Positions 1 through 7,560 of a stretch of 23,750 nucleotides of DNA are shown piece after piece (positions within the stretch are counted from its first letter, which is position 1; each line of letters starts with the position of its first letter). The notes under the pieces were generated by a model. That model was given only the letters and a program-made list of their open reading frames with translations. It was not told where the DNA came from and did not search any database. Origin of the DNA: Zygnema cylindricum (lineage: Eukaryota; Streptophyta; Zygnematophyceae; Zygnematales; Zygnemataceae); contig JBBHKE010000441.1 in assembly GCA_037447655.1 (NCBI GenBank), forward strand, positions 1 through 23,750, in the 5' to 3' direction. Made by a program: the position numbers and the translations under genes.

Positions 1-135
1 AGCCATGGCTCTAGCTCCCTATCCAGCCTTCAGTGACTACAACAAGTATGGGAGCTTGGAAAAGGGAGTTAGAGGCAGACCGCCTCAGCTCTTTTTCTAT
101 CCTAATACAGACCTATAAAATACTCAATATCAACA
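1..135 (-). mobile_element. LTR fragment A (5' end of an LTR, minus orientation, cut by window edge)
   Basis: Read on the minus strand, this begins TGTTGATATTGAG at 135 and runs off the left edge. It aligns to the first ~135 bases of the LTR at 2077-3319 and to the LTR ending at 1077; shared landmarks are the GAGGCGG..CTGCCTCTA block and the 'tagtcactgaaggctgg' block. The shared TG terminus and the better-preserved copy at 2077 indicate an LTR start. Orientation follows from the TATA-bearing copy on the plus strand. The rest of the LTR lies outside the window. Confidence 0.75.
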
Positions 136-145
136 GACGTGTGTC

Positions 146-381
146 CACTTTTCAATCGTCCTTATGCTCCCTGGAATTCCCGCAACCAAATGTTATCTCT
201 CCACTTGTTGCCAGGTCACGCCACGTCTGAAAACGAAAAGGCGACCATTGTGGAATTCTGGCTCACTTTTCAATCGTCCTTATGCTCCCTGGAATTCCCG
301 CAACCAAATGTTATCTCTCCACTTGTTGTCAGGTCACGCCACGTCTGAAAACGCCAAGGCGACCATTGTGGAATTCTGGCT
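146..381. repeat. 118-bp tandem duplication (two copies)
   Basis: Two adjacent units, 146-263 and 264-381, differ at only a few positions (for example 'ttgccagg' versus 'ttgtcagg', and 'acgaaaagg' versus 'acgccaagg'). Short open frames spanning it simply repeat the unit. It lies between LTR fragments A and B and matches neither of them nor the TATA/leader part of the LTR at 2077-3319. The near identity suggests a recent duplication. No function recognised. Confidence 0.9.
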
Positions 382-404
382 CGCACCCTGGCCGTTGATG
401 AAGA

Positions 405-1077
405 CTAACCAATCACAGGACTATACCGTACAGGAAAGTACAGGTACCAGAGTACTTTCTGTACGGACAATGTACGACAAAGCCATAATACGACATTTGT
501 CACATCCGAATTTGTTGTCTTGCGTTCCGAAGATTCCGTAACCCCGTATGATGTTGCCACGTGTCATCCGGAGTGGGAACGTCCGCAAACCGCCAAATTG
601 TCTTTTCCGCGAAGCCGGCGCTAACCACGGTCGTCCGATATGTATCGCCATTTAATATGGACCGTCAAAACAAATGTCCGTACTATTTGTTTCGTCCGTT
701 ACTTGCAGTACAACTGTTTCTATGCCCAATAAACCGTTATCCAGATAATTGAAAAACCCTACGTGGAACGATTTAAATATCTATCATACCTTATATGTCC
801 TAGTACCAGACTACACGGATAAAGCTAACGGTTACGGGATGTTTGACGGACGATAGGTACCAGGATCAAATCCTGGGTCTGTCAAATTTCTTTTTAGTAA
901 ACCTACCATATCTACTCCTTTCTCTCCTGAGAGCTTAGGCACCCATGGTTCTAGCTCCCTCTCCAACCTTCAGTGACTACAACAAGTGTGGGGGCTTAGA
1001 GAAGGGAGTCTGAGGATGACTGCCTCTGCTCTTTTCTTATCCTAAATAAAGACCTAGAAAATACTCAAATATCAACA
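405..1077 (-). mobile_element. LTR fragment B (U3 part, minus orientation)
   Basis: Reading left from 1077 on the minus strand, this aligns along its length to 2077-~2860 of the solo LTR: same TG start, the CCCCCACACTTGTTGTAG block, the hairpin at 843-885 and the region ending GTGATTGG near 410. Homology stops about 90 bases before the point where the TATA box lies in the other copy, so promoter, R and U5 are missing or replaced by the 118-bp repeats. The triple 31-bp hairpin repeat of the other copy is absent. Both internal sequence and partner LTR are missing, so it is a truncated relic. Confidence 0.75.
843..885. repeat. Conserved LTR inverted repeat (copy B)
   Basis: TTGACGGAC (843-851) faces GTCTGTCAA (877-885). 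Between them is a second stem, CCAGGAT/ATCCTGG, with a 3-base loop. The corresponding site in the solo LTR (2269-2311) keeps the outer stem. No binding protein can be named. Confidence 0.7.
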
Positions 1078-1370
1078 TTGGGCTTGGGGGTTGCAGGCGG
1101 TCCATACGCACAGAACAATCGGTCTCAATCAGTTGAGGGGGGGCATACTCCATTCACACACACAACATCTAAGTCCGCACCTTCTCTTAGGGGTACAACT
1201 TTTCAGCTTTCGCTCTTCCCTTCTTCTGCCAAGTCTGACACATCTCACACCATTTATGATTTTCTGGTCCCTAGTCGCATGGGTTTATCTTTCCCAGCAT
1301 ACACAGCGGCTACGTCTCAGACACCAGCACAGGTATCCCCACGCTGGACAGCTGCATTTCCATCTAGAAG
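1078..1370 (+). other. Unassigned stretch between LTR B and reverse transcriptase
   Basis: The sequence right after the LTR start at 1077 does not resemble a tRNA primer site, consistent with LTR B being an unrelated insertion. Open frames here have no recognisable gag or protease motif (no CCHC knuckle, no DTGA/DSGA). By position it could be decayed protease or protease-RT linker of the pol that follows. No gene is supported. Confidence 0.4.
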
Positions 1371-2076
1371 TTGGCATCACGCAGTAAGTTGTTTGCAGTC
1401 GAGTATGAGTTGGGTCACTCTTTAACAGCGGATGAACAGCTGGCATTTGCACAAGCCATGGAAGCCATGACCATTAACACGCATGAAAAACCGACATGGA
1501 AATTTGGAACCGAACTAACGAAAACTAAACATGAGCTGCTAGATGGAGTCATAAACTGACGTATAGACGCGTTCGCTTTCTCTATAAAAGACTTAGGTCG
1601 GCATACCACCTACAGAATGTCCATTAACTTAGAGGATAACCGACCCACATTTAAAACCAAGCATCGTCTATCAAAAACTGAATGGGAATCCGTGGACAAA
1701 CGATGCGCAGAATTAGAGGAGGCAGATCTAATTTATAGGTCCAATTCCACCTTTGCGGCTCCCACCGTCATGCCTCATAAAAAAGATGCGGAGGGGAATT
1801 TTGCAGAGCATCGCATGTGTGGGAACTACCGGGAACTGAATTCACGTTCGATCCAGCATCGACATCACATGCCGTTGGCCGATGTTATTTTTGATCATGT
1901 CAGGGGTGATAAAAAAATTCAACATCCTAGATCTGCGACAGGGATTTAATCAGATCAAAATAGAGGAAAAAGATCAACATAAGACTGCCTTTTGGGGTAT
2001 GACGGTCGTTGGGAATGGGCGGTTATGCCCTTTGGACTGAAAAATGCACCTGCATTATTTCAAAAGGTCATGGACT
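1371..2076 (+). pseudogene. Ty3/gypsy pol, reverse transcriptase fingers/palm, part 1 (broken)
   Basis: RNA-dependent DNA polymerase part of an LTR-retrotransposon polyprotein. Family landmarks in order: the pre-finger segment with HRLSKTEWE (from ~1660), the APTVMPHKKDAEG block, MCGNYRELN (where C-V-D-Y-R-x-L-N is usual), the HHMPLADVIFD block, an ILDLRQGFNQIKI palm segment after 1918 containing the first catalytic Asp, and VMPFGLKNAP up to 2076. Breaks: TGA at 1557-1559, a frameshift at an A7 run (1911-1917), another near 1998. The coding sequence is then cut by the solo LTR and resumes at 3325. No gag or protease is visible upstream. Family assignment to Ty3/gypsy is firm; the precise clade is not. 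Non-functional. Confidence 0.9.
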
Positions 2077-2268
2077 TGTTGATATTTGAGTATTTTCTAG
2101 GTTTGTATTAGGATAGAAAAAGAGCTGAGGCGGTCTGCCTCTAACTCCCCTCTCCAAGCCCCCACACTTGTTGTAGTCACTGAAGGCTGGATAGGGAGCT
2201 AGAGCCATGGCTGCCTAGGCTCTCTAGAGAAGACAGGGGGTAAATTAGGTAGACTTACCAAAAGTTAG

Positions 2269-2311
2269 TTGACGGACCCAAAAATTGGTCCTGGTACCTG
2301 TCGTCCGTCAA
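2269..2311. repeat. Conserved LTR inverted repeat (copy C)
   Basis: TTGACGGAC at 2269-2277 and its exact reverse complement GTCCGTCAA at 2303-2311, in the U3 part of the solo LTR. The equivalent pair occurs at 843-885 in LTR B, where the intervening bases are more diverged. It may be a protein-binding palindrome or an RNA/DNA stem; function unknown. Confidence 0.75.
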
Positions 2312-2484
2312 TCCGCATTAGCCGTTAGCTCTAGCCGTTATGTCTAGAACAGATATTACGATATATAGGGTTTGATAAATATATAAATCGTCATATGTAG
2401 ATTAATCCGTTTAACGGCTAATAGATACTTAGTACATAGATACAGTTTAATTTAGTACGAAGTACGGAATGGGGGGCAGAACGG

Positions 2485-2587
2485 ATACCGCGCATTTGTT
2501 TCGATAGCGAAACAAATACCGTGCATTTGTTTCGATAATGAAACAAATACCGCGCATTTGTTTCGATAGCGAAACAAATACCGCGCG
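2485..2587. repeat. 31-bp tandem repeat, three copies, each a hairpin
   Basis: Units 2485-2515, 2516-2546 and 2547-2577 plus a partial fourth. Each holds TTTGTTTCG..CGAAACAAA around an ATAG loop, a 9-bp perfect inverted repeat; the middle copy has ATAA/T with a possible wobble pair. It lies in U3 of the solo LTR and is absent from LTR B, so it is a lineage-specific amplification. U3 tandem repeats often act as enhancers in LTR elements, but that role is only an inference here. Confidence 0.92.
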
Positions 2588-2941
2588 TCGAATTTCAGCG
2601 GCTAGGATTATAGCCGGTTTTGATCGTACGGCCACGATAGGCGCCGCGATCACGGAAAAGGCATTTTTGGCGTTTTACGGTCTTTGCCACGTCAGATGAC
2701 ACATGGCGTAATAACATTGGACTACGGGAATTTCGGAGATTACAAGAACTAATCCTGATTTGACACGTGTCGACATTTTGGCCATGTCGTACAATGGCTG
2801 TACATAAAGTACACCGGCACCTGTACTTTTCTGTACGACACAGTAATTTGATTGGTGCCGTACTTCAGTAGATAGAGTTTTAGAGAGGGAATAGGACTTA
2901 GACAATTTTGGGTAGGCAGCTGCCTCTCCCAGAGAGCACCC

Positions 2942-2949
2942 TATATAAA
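2942..2949 (+). promoter_or_regulatory. TATA box of solo LTR C
   Basis: TATATAAA, preceded by a GAGAGCACCC segment and followed about 25-30 bases later by 'agccataact'. The same arrangement occurs at 7629-7636 in a diverged module. Transcription would start near 2970, at the beginning of R. It is the only well-formed promoter in the retroelement block. Confidence 0.7.
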
Positions 2950-3004
2950 TGGCAAACTTTGGCCAGCCATAACTATCAATTTACTTGACCATTTTCAGTG
3001 ATTC

Positions 3005-3312
3005 TTTTTGCTGCGGACTCAAAGGAGTCCAGGCTACATAGAAGTGTAGTCGGTCAGAGTTTTTGTCTGCCAGGGTGGCTGTATTTCTAAGGGAAAGTCA
3101 AAGTGGGTGAATGTGTCCAAATCTCATATTCTAACTTTGCATTATGTGGTGGAACTGAGCACACACAAAGTGTTATTTCACAAGGTTGAATCTTTATTGG
3201 AGCTTTGACTATCAAGGGGTCAGTCATTTGGGTTTATATCAACTTGGAGTCGGCACTATCTAGATTAGCTTCTTTTGGATCTGCACAATCTGAGAGCCTA
3301 TGGAGGTCTCAG
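3005..3312 (+). other. Structured LTR leader (R/U5) with conserved hairpins, copy C
   Basis: Downstream of the TATA box are hairpin 1, GGACTC/GAGTCC (3015-3020 with 3025-3030), and hairpin 2, CTACA/TGTAG (3034-3038 with 3045-3049). A 23-base block at 3057-3079, identical to 7745-7767, contains GCC..GGC. Near the LTR end is hairpin 3, TGAGA/TCTCA (3291-3295 with 3307-3311). All three stems recur in the module at 7690-7860 with partly changed bases. This probably belongs to the 5' leader of the element's RNA (packaging, translation or reverse transcription), but the role is inferred. Confidence 0.6.
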
Positions 3313-3319
3313 AGTTTTA

Positions 3320-3324
3320 GGACT
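3320..3324. repeat. Target-site duplication GGACT (right copy)
   Basis: Exact copy of 2072-2076 on the other side of the solo LTR. A 5-bp duplication is the usual product of a retroelement integrase of this class. Confidence 0.9.
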
Positions 3325-3680
3325 CAATCTTGGGGGGATGTAAGTTTGCCCGTTGCTACATCGACGATTTAATCATTGCTTCAGCCACCATAGAGGAACA
3401 TGCAGCGCATATAGAGTGGGTTTTGAAAGAATTAAAGAAAGTAAACCTTCAATGCCATCTTGCCAAATACACCTTTGGTGCCGAAGGGGTACCTTATCTG
3501 GGCATTCCATTTCCTCAGCAAGAATTACTCCACTAGAGGTCAGGTGGAAGCCATTAATAAACTACCAGCCCCAACTCATCTGACCAGCATACGGGCATTT
3601 CTTGGGTGGCAAATTATTACCTTAGGTTTGTTCCTAGTTTCAAAACACTTGGATCTCCACAGATTGAACTTTTAAAAAAA
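3325..3680 (+). pseudogene. Ty3/gypsy pol, reverse transcriptase part 2 (YIDD box and thumb, broken)
   Basis: Continues the RT from 2076. CKFARCYIDDLIIAS carries the catalytic YIDD at 3357-3368, with both active-site aspartates kept. Then come the EEHAAHIEWVLKELKK helix and the LQCHLAKYTFGAEGVPYLG block typical of the palm-thumb border. The primer-grip/thumb region (GHSISS.., VEAINKLPAP, RAFLGW, NYYLRFVPSF) is spread over three frames, with shifts near 3500, 3540 and 3605. The catalytic box is intact but the reading frame is not, so the gene is inactive. The next domain, RNase H, follows without a gap, as expected in a pol polyprotein. Confidence 0.9.
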
Positions 3681-4230
3681 TCGGTTATGTTCTCTTGGGG
3701 ACCAGCTCAGATGGAAGCTTTCCAAGGATTAAACGACGCAGTGTCCACTGCCCCCATTCTTCGTCCTCCAAATCATAAGTTGTCATTTTGCCTACCGACA
3801 GATTTTGGTAAGCCCGCTATTGCAGCTATCCTAACCCAACGCGAACTTATAGGTGAGGAATATGTGGTGGCCTTTGCCAGTAGAAGCAACAATTAGGAAG
3901 AATCGAATTACAGTAGCTACGAGGGAGAATGTCTTGCCGCTGTTTGGGGAATTGTGCATTTTCGACATTATCTATAAGGCAAGCCGTTCACTCTGCTTAT
4001 TGACCACCGACCATTGCATTGGCTCATGACCAATGACAAGCTTTCTGGCAAGTTAACACGTTGGGCTCTTATTTTAACGGAAAATGATATCGAAATCATC
4101 CATCGACTCGGGCTCCTCAGTTTGAATGCCGACGGTCTCTCGAGGGACCCTTTGCCCACTTCCACTGATAATGGGGTACGACAAGATTTCAATGGCAAGC
4201 AAGCGGCATCGCTATCAGCCGAAGAACACC
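3681..4230 (+). pseudogene. Ty3/gypsy pol, RNase H domain and connection (broken)
   Basis: RNase H-like part that degrades the RNA strand during reverse transcription. Visible: SWGPAQMEAFQGLNDAVSTAPILRPP (~3690-3770) linking thumb to RNase H; LPTDFGKPAIAAILTQ (~3793-3840), where the first catalytic Asp is kept; the EESNYSSYEGECLAAVWG segment; LLIDHRPLHWLM (~3993-4028) with a further Asp; and LNADGLSRDPLP at its end. In-frame stops are TAG at 3894-3896 and TAA at 3975-3977; otherwise one frame runs through. The order RT, RNase H, integrase is that of Ty3/gypsy rather than Ty1/copia, where integrase comes first. Confidence 0.88.
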
Positions 4231-4329
4231 TAATTTATAGCTTTTGCGCTCCCACGAATCACAGAACCGAACACGATCCATGGCGGGACAACGCTTTGAT
4301 CCTCTTTTTGTCCACTCAATCTTTTCGAG

Positions 4330-5520
4330 CAGGCACCCTACTGAGGGAAGAGGAGCGCGTGAGGAAGAGAGCTCAAAGTTACTTGTGGATGGGGGGCTCA
4401 CTCATTGGTCTTCTCGCAGATGGAAATCATCATCATGTTCCTCGGCCAACGGAACGACTATCACTTATCAACCAAATTCATACTGACCTAGAACACTATG
4501 GCACCAAACGGACTTTGAGTTTGGTACAGGCACGGTATTGGTGGTCCGGTATGCAGGCTGATGTGGCGGTTGTGTTGCAGGAATGCAGCACATGTAACCT
4601 GCTACGAACCTCGTTTTTTTAACCAGCAAACCAGCGTTCAACCCTTGCCTATTCAAGGCTCTTCTACAGATGGTCGTGTGACTTGGCAAGTCCTTTTCCA
4701 ATTCTCGAAAGGGGAAGCAGTACATTATGATCATGATCAAAAATTTCAGCAAATGGGTGGATGTTGTGGCCCTCCCGCAAAAAACCGCCGAACTCACCAC
4801 CGCATATTTCAAAGAGCATGTGCTCCTCCAATACGGAGCTCTTGCGCAGGTATTACCGACCAAGGAACCAAGTTCCGTGGCGAATTTCAAGAGATGTTGG
4901 ACGAGGCGTTGATCGATCACCGGCAGACGAGTCAAGATCATCCTCAAGCAGACGGTTTGGCAGAGAGAGATGTACAAACCTTTAAGCGTTCTTTGCGTAA
5001 AAATTGTTTAGAAAACCAGATTACGGTGTGGGATGAATCATTGGGATATATCGTCATGGGTTATTGTATGTCTCTAAAGGTCAGCCTGGCATATTTCAGC
5101 CCCTATTATGTGTTGTTTGGTGGAAAACCACTACGCTTACCTCTACCACTTATGTCTGATTCTCTTTTGTTGGAAGAACTAACCTACCGAGAATTGTTTT
5201 TTAATAGGGAAATGCCCATGGCCTTTGAAAATTTGCAGATTGCCCAACAGCACGACTCCTTACGGTTTGCGACAACTCGCAGTAGCAGCTACCGTCCATA
5301 AGAAAAATCTTTCCGGGTGGGAGATTACGTTTATTTACAACGACAAACATTTGACACACTCAACACGGATTTTTCACCTCACATTTTGAGGATTACGAAA
5401 ATCGACCCCAATGGGTTATTTAGCTTACAAGGGGCCGACACGGGAACTTTGCGAAAGCATTCAAAAAATTGTGCCCCCTGCTACCTACCCGATCTTTCCC
5501 ACAGCATAGACCCATGGCGC
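4330..5520 (+). pseudogene. Ty3/gypsy pol, integrase (broken)
   Basis: Enzyme that joins element DNA to the host chromosome. N-terminal zinc finger: His 4479-4481, His 4494-4496, Cys 4584-4586, Cys 4593-4595, spacing H-x4-H-x29-C-x2-C. Core: Asp in WSCDL (4680-4682), Asp in TDQGT (4858-4860) and Glu in GLAERD (4963-4965); the last two have 34 residues between them, one fewer than the common 35. C-terminal part: FRVGDYVYLQ (~5311) followed by a small beta-rich segment like the module that precedes a chromodomain in some relatives. Breaks: frameshifts at a T7 run (4613-4619), near 4660, 4725 and 4850, and a stop TAA at 5299-5301. Catalytic residues survive but the frame does not. A PHD finger follows directly. 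Confidence 0.9.
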
Positions 5521-5541
5521 ATGCTGATTACCGAAGCCATC

Positions 5542-5722
5542 GAGTGTCAGTTGTGCCGGCGATCTGATAGAGAAACAACGATGCTACTTTGTGACTATTG
5601 TAATTTTGGGATTTCATATGGAGTGTTTCGTTCTGCCTTTGCACACTATCCTGGCTGGACAGTGGTTCTGCCATGGATGTCGCGACCTGTCTGCTGTTCT
5701 TCCCACCTCCCTTGCGGACTAA
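5542..5722 (+). pseudogene. PHD finger at the C-terminus of the gypsy pol (one frameshift)
   Basis: A zinc-binding histone-reader fold. The C4HC3 ligands are all present: Cys 5545-5547 and 5554-5556, Cys 5590-5592 and 5599-5601, then after a +1 frameshift in 5602-5611 His 5615-5617 and Cys 5624-5626, and Cys 5669-5671 and 5678-5680. The Trp two residues before the seventh ligand (5663-5665) and the MLLCDYC segment are family hallmarks. It starts about 10 codons after the integrase tail in the same frame and ends at TAA 5720-5722, just before a G-rich tract. PHD fingers of the MLLCDxC type often bind the unmodified H3 tail; any targeting role here is inference. A host gene fragment captured by the element is the alternative, and the in-frame junction favours a true fusion. 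Confidence 0.82.
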
Positions 5723-6150
5723 GTAGCCGAGGGGGGGAGAGATTCCAACCTTACTTTCTAACCTTGCCTTATTTTTCGTTTTTCCCAGTCCATGCGTTTG
5801 GCCTTTCTTCCCACCTCCCTTGCGGACTAAGAAGCCGGGGGGGGGGAGATTCCAACCTTACTTTCTAACCTTGCCTTATTTTTCGTTTTTCCTAGTCCAT
5901 GCGTTTGGCCTATTTGTTTTTCCAGGCAGATTCGTTCATTTTTTCTTGCAGTATATATGCTCCGGATGCCGGTTCTGGCCACAAAAGCTGTAATTCCAAC
6001 CTTACTTTCTGACCTTGCCTTGTTTTTCGTTTTTCCCATTCCATGTGGTTGGCCTGTTTGTTTTTCCAGGCCGATTCATTCATTGCTTCTTCATTCATTG
6101 CTTCTTGTAGTATATATGCTCCGGATGCTGGTTGTGGCCACAAACGCTGA
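5697..6150. repeat. Overlapping tandem repeats (108 bp and 144 bp) after pol
   Basis: A 108-bp unit occurs at 5697-5804 and 5805-5912; each copy includes the end of the PHD coding region, a stop-like 'gcggactaag', and a G-rich purine tract (5728-5742 and 5837-5848). A second unit starting 'attccaacc' recurs with period 144 at 5849 and 5993, and each of those copies ends with TATATAT (5951-5957 and about 6111-6117). The purine tracts sit where a plus-strand primer tract is expected, right after the pol stop, so the repeats may be 3' LTR/U3 sequence. No clear TG terminus was found. Confidence 0.8.
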
Positions 6151-6289
6151 ACATATATGTTGATGAATTATATTCTCGTGTTTATCGGCGTCTCAAGCTT
6201 GGTCCAATGCACGCAATTCATAGTAACCTAACAGTATTGATTATGACTCATTCGCCACTGCTCTTTATTTGGGGTTTGTTGGTATCAAG
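6150..6289. other. Non-coding, no recognised feature
   Basis: AT-rich sequence after the tandem repeats. Short open frames have no recognisable domain. By position it could be the remainder of the gypsy element's 3' end. Confidence 0.4.
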
Positions 6290-6846
6290 ATTAACAATTT
6301 ACTATAAAACTTTATCGGAACACTGCGTAGGAACCATCAGGTACAAAATCAGAAATGAAAAGAAAAATGTTTTAAAGACTACAAGGGTTGAGAGAAATTA
6401 GGCAAAGGTGTAGATAACAAAAAAAGTGAGTAACTAAAATAAGTTACCAAAAGAATTCTTTTGTTACAGGGCAACAGCTACATGTTGACGACATCCTAAA
6501 GGGTCGGTCGGTGACTCCTTAAACTCGTTATTATTCTTGATGTGCTACCAAATGTCCCTCACAAATAGAGAAAAACTGGTTTTTTTTCCAACTTTTCCTC
6601 CTTAAACACAAGAAAAAATAGTTGCATCATACTTTCGAGCTATTAGACCCAAGCTTTGATCTTTAATTTTTACCGAAGACTCAAATATGACATCGGAGGT
6701 TCCAATCCCTACAATTCATTTCCATACGTGTGTGCATCAAGCCCAAAAAAAAGATAGCATGTACTTTTCCCCCCACAAACCTCGTAAGATTGTATGTAAT
6801 GTGTGAAAAACTTTATCCCATTCGCTTTTTAGGGTCTTTTTCTTTG
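6290..6846. repeat. Dispersed repeat X, copy 1, left part
   Basis: Aligns in direct orientation to ~20065-20850. Shared blocks include 'actacaag..gagaaattaggcaaaggt', 'aagggtcggt.ggtgactc', 'agacccaagctttga' and 'tagtgtgtacttatcc'-like sequence. Copy 2 carries extra sequence near 20250-20460. No coding region is seen. The element type is unknown; neither end shows clear terminal repeats. Confidence 0.75.
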
Positions 6847-7560
6847 TCAAGGGGATTTGGTCTATTATCAACTACCCATGATGCTACAGCTGCTTATTTG
6901 GGAAGTTGGTGCCTTATTGCCTCCACTCTTGTTTATCGCTTGGCTATGGACACCCTCATTCTCGCCACCGTGGTCCCTCAGGTTTCTCATAGCGTGCTCT
7001 CCTTTTTGCTGTTCCTTTTCAACGCGACACGTTCTTGTCCTCCTCCGCCTTATTAAATATGTCAGTTTTTTCCACCCTTGTTACGAAATCCGTTGAGCTT
7101 GTCCAAGATTCGATTTCCAATTGGGTTATCCCCGCCATGAAATCCGAGCTTCTCGAGGTGCTTCCCTCTGATTCTTCTTGTGTGGGTCTTCTTTCCTGTG
7201 GTGGACCTAGTTATTTGCCTTGGCTATCTGCTACACCTATTTTGTCCACACTTCGATTCTCACTTCCTCAATTTACCACCACCCTACAGTTTCGCCTTAG
7301 CCTCCCCCATCCTTTTTTACTTGGCTTTGAAGACCTATTTTGTCCACACTTCGATTCTCACTTGCTCAATTTACCACTACCCTACAGTTTCGCCTTAGCC
7401 TCCCCCATCCTTTTTTACTTGGCTCTCAAGTTTGCGCTTGTGGTCTTGTCTTAGAGCGTCTATTTGCTTTGCTGCTCCCATGGGAATTGATCTAGCACAT
7501 GGCAGACCGAGAGTGGTGCCATAGCGGCTACTGCACTTTGTATGTACGTTATGTTCTTTG
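6847..7560 (+). mobile_element. Insertion in repeat X: unidentified left part
   Basis: Relative to the copy at 20.8 kb, about 1.1 kb (~6847-7945) is extra here. A 'gtctttttcttt'-like stretch lies at both junctions and may be a target duplication or alignment slippage. This left part holds an open frame from ATG 7059 to 7454 (begins MSVFSTLVTKSVELVQDSI). Its first ~40 residues look protein-like, the rest is repeat-driven. No domain was recognised. The right part carries an LTR-type promoter, so this may be U3 of a diverged LTR. Confidence 0.45.
7235..7430. repeat. 98-bp tandem duplication
   Basis: Units 7235-7332 and 7333-7430 begin 'acctattttgtccacac' and share the 'cgccttagcctccccc' block with only a few differences. 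It lies inside the insertion and creates a repeated proline/leucine-rich open frame. Confidence 0.9.

Larger units (their letters stand above)
2077..3319 (+). mobile_element. Solo LTR C inserted in the reverse transcriptase
   Basis: A 1243-bp segment starting TGTTGATATTTG and ending GGTCTCAGAGTTTTA, flanked by GGACT at 2072-2076 and 3320-3324. Removing the insert plus one GGACT (1248 bp, a multiple of 3) joins the two RT halves in frame, proving the site. Fragments A and B share its start. A TATA box at 2942 defines U3 (~2077-2965) and R/U5 (~2966-3319) on the plus strand. No internal coding region remains, so this is a solo LTR, normally left by LTR-LTR recombination. The last two bases are TA, not the usual CA. 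Confidence 0.88.

Noticed and set aside
861-877. CCAGGATCAAATCCTGG as a possible tRNA T-arm
   Set aside because: No anticodon arm, acceptor stem or A-box around it; it is part of the LTR inverted repeat.
1-1077. One complete element bounded by LTR fragments A and B
   Set aside because: Both fragments are in the same orientation, but the intervening 136-404 has no internal coding or primer-site sequence and LTR B lacks its promoter half.
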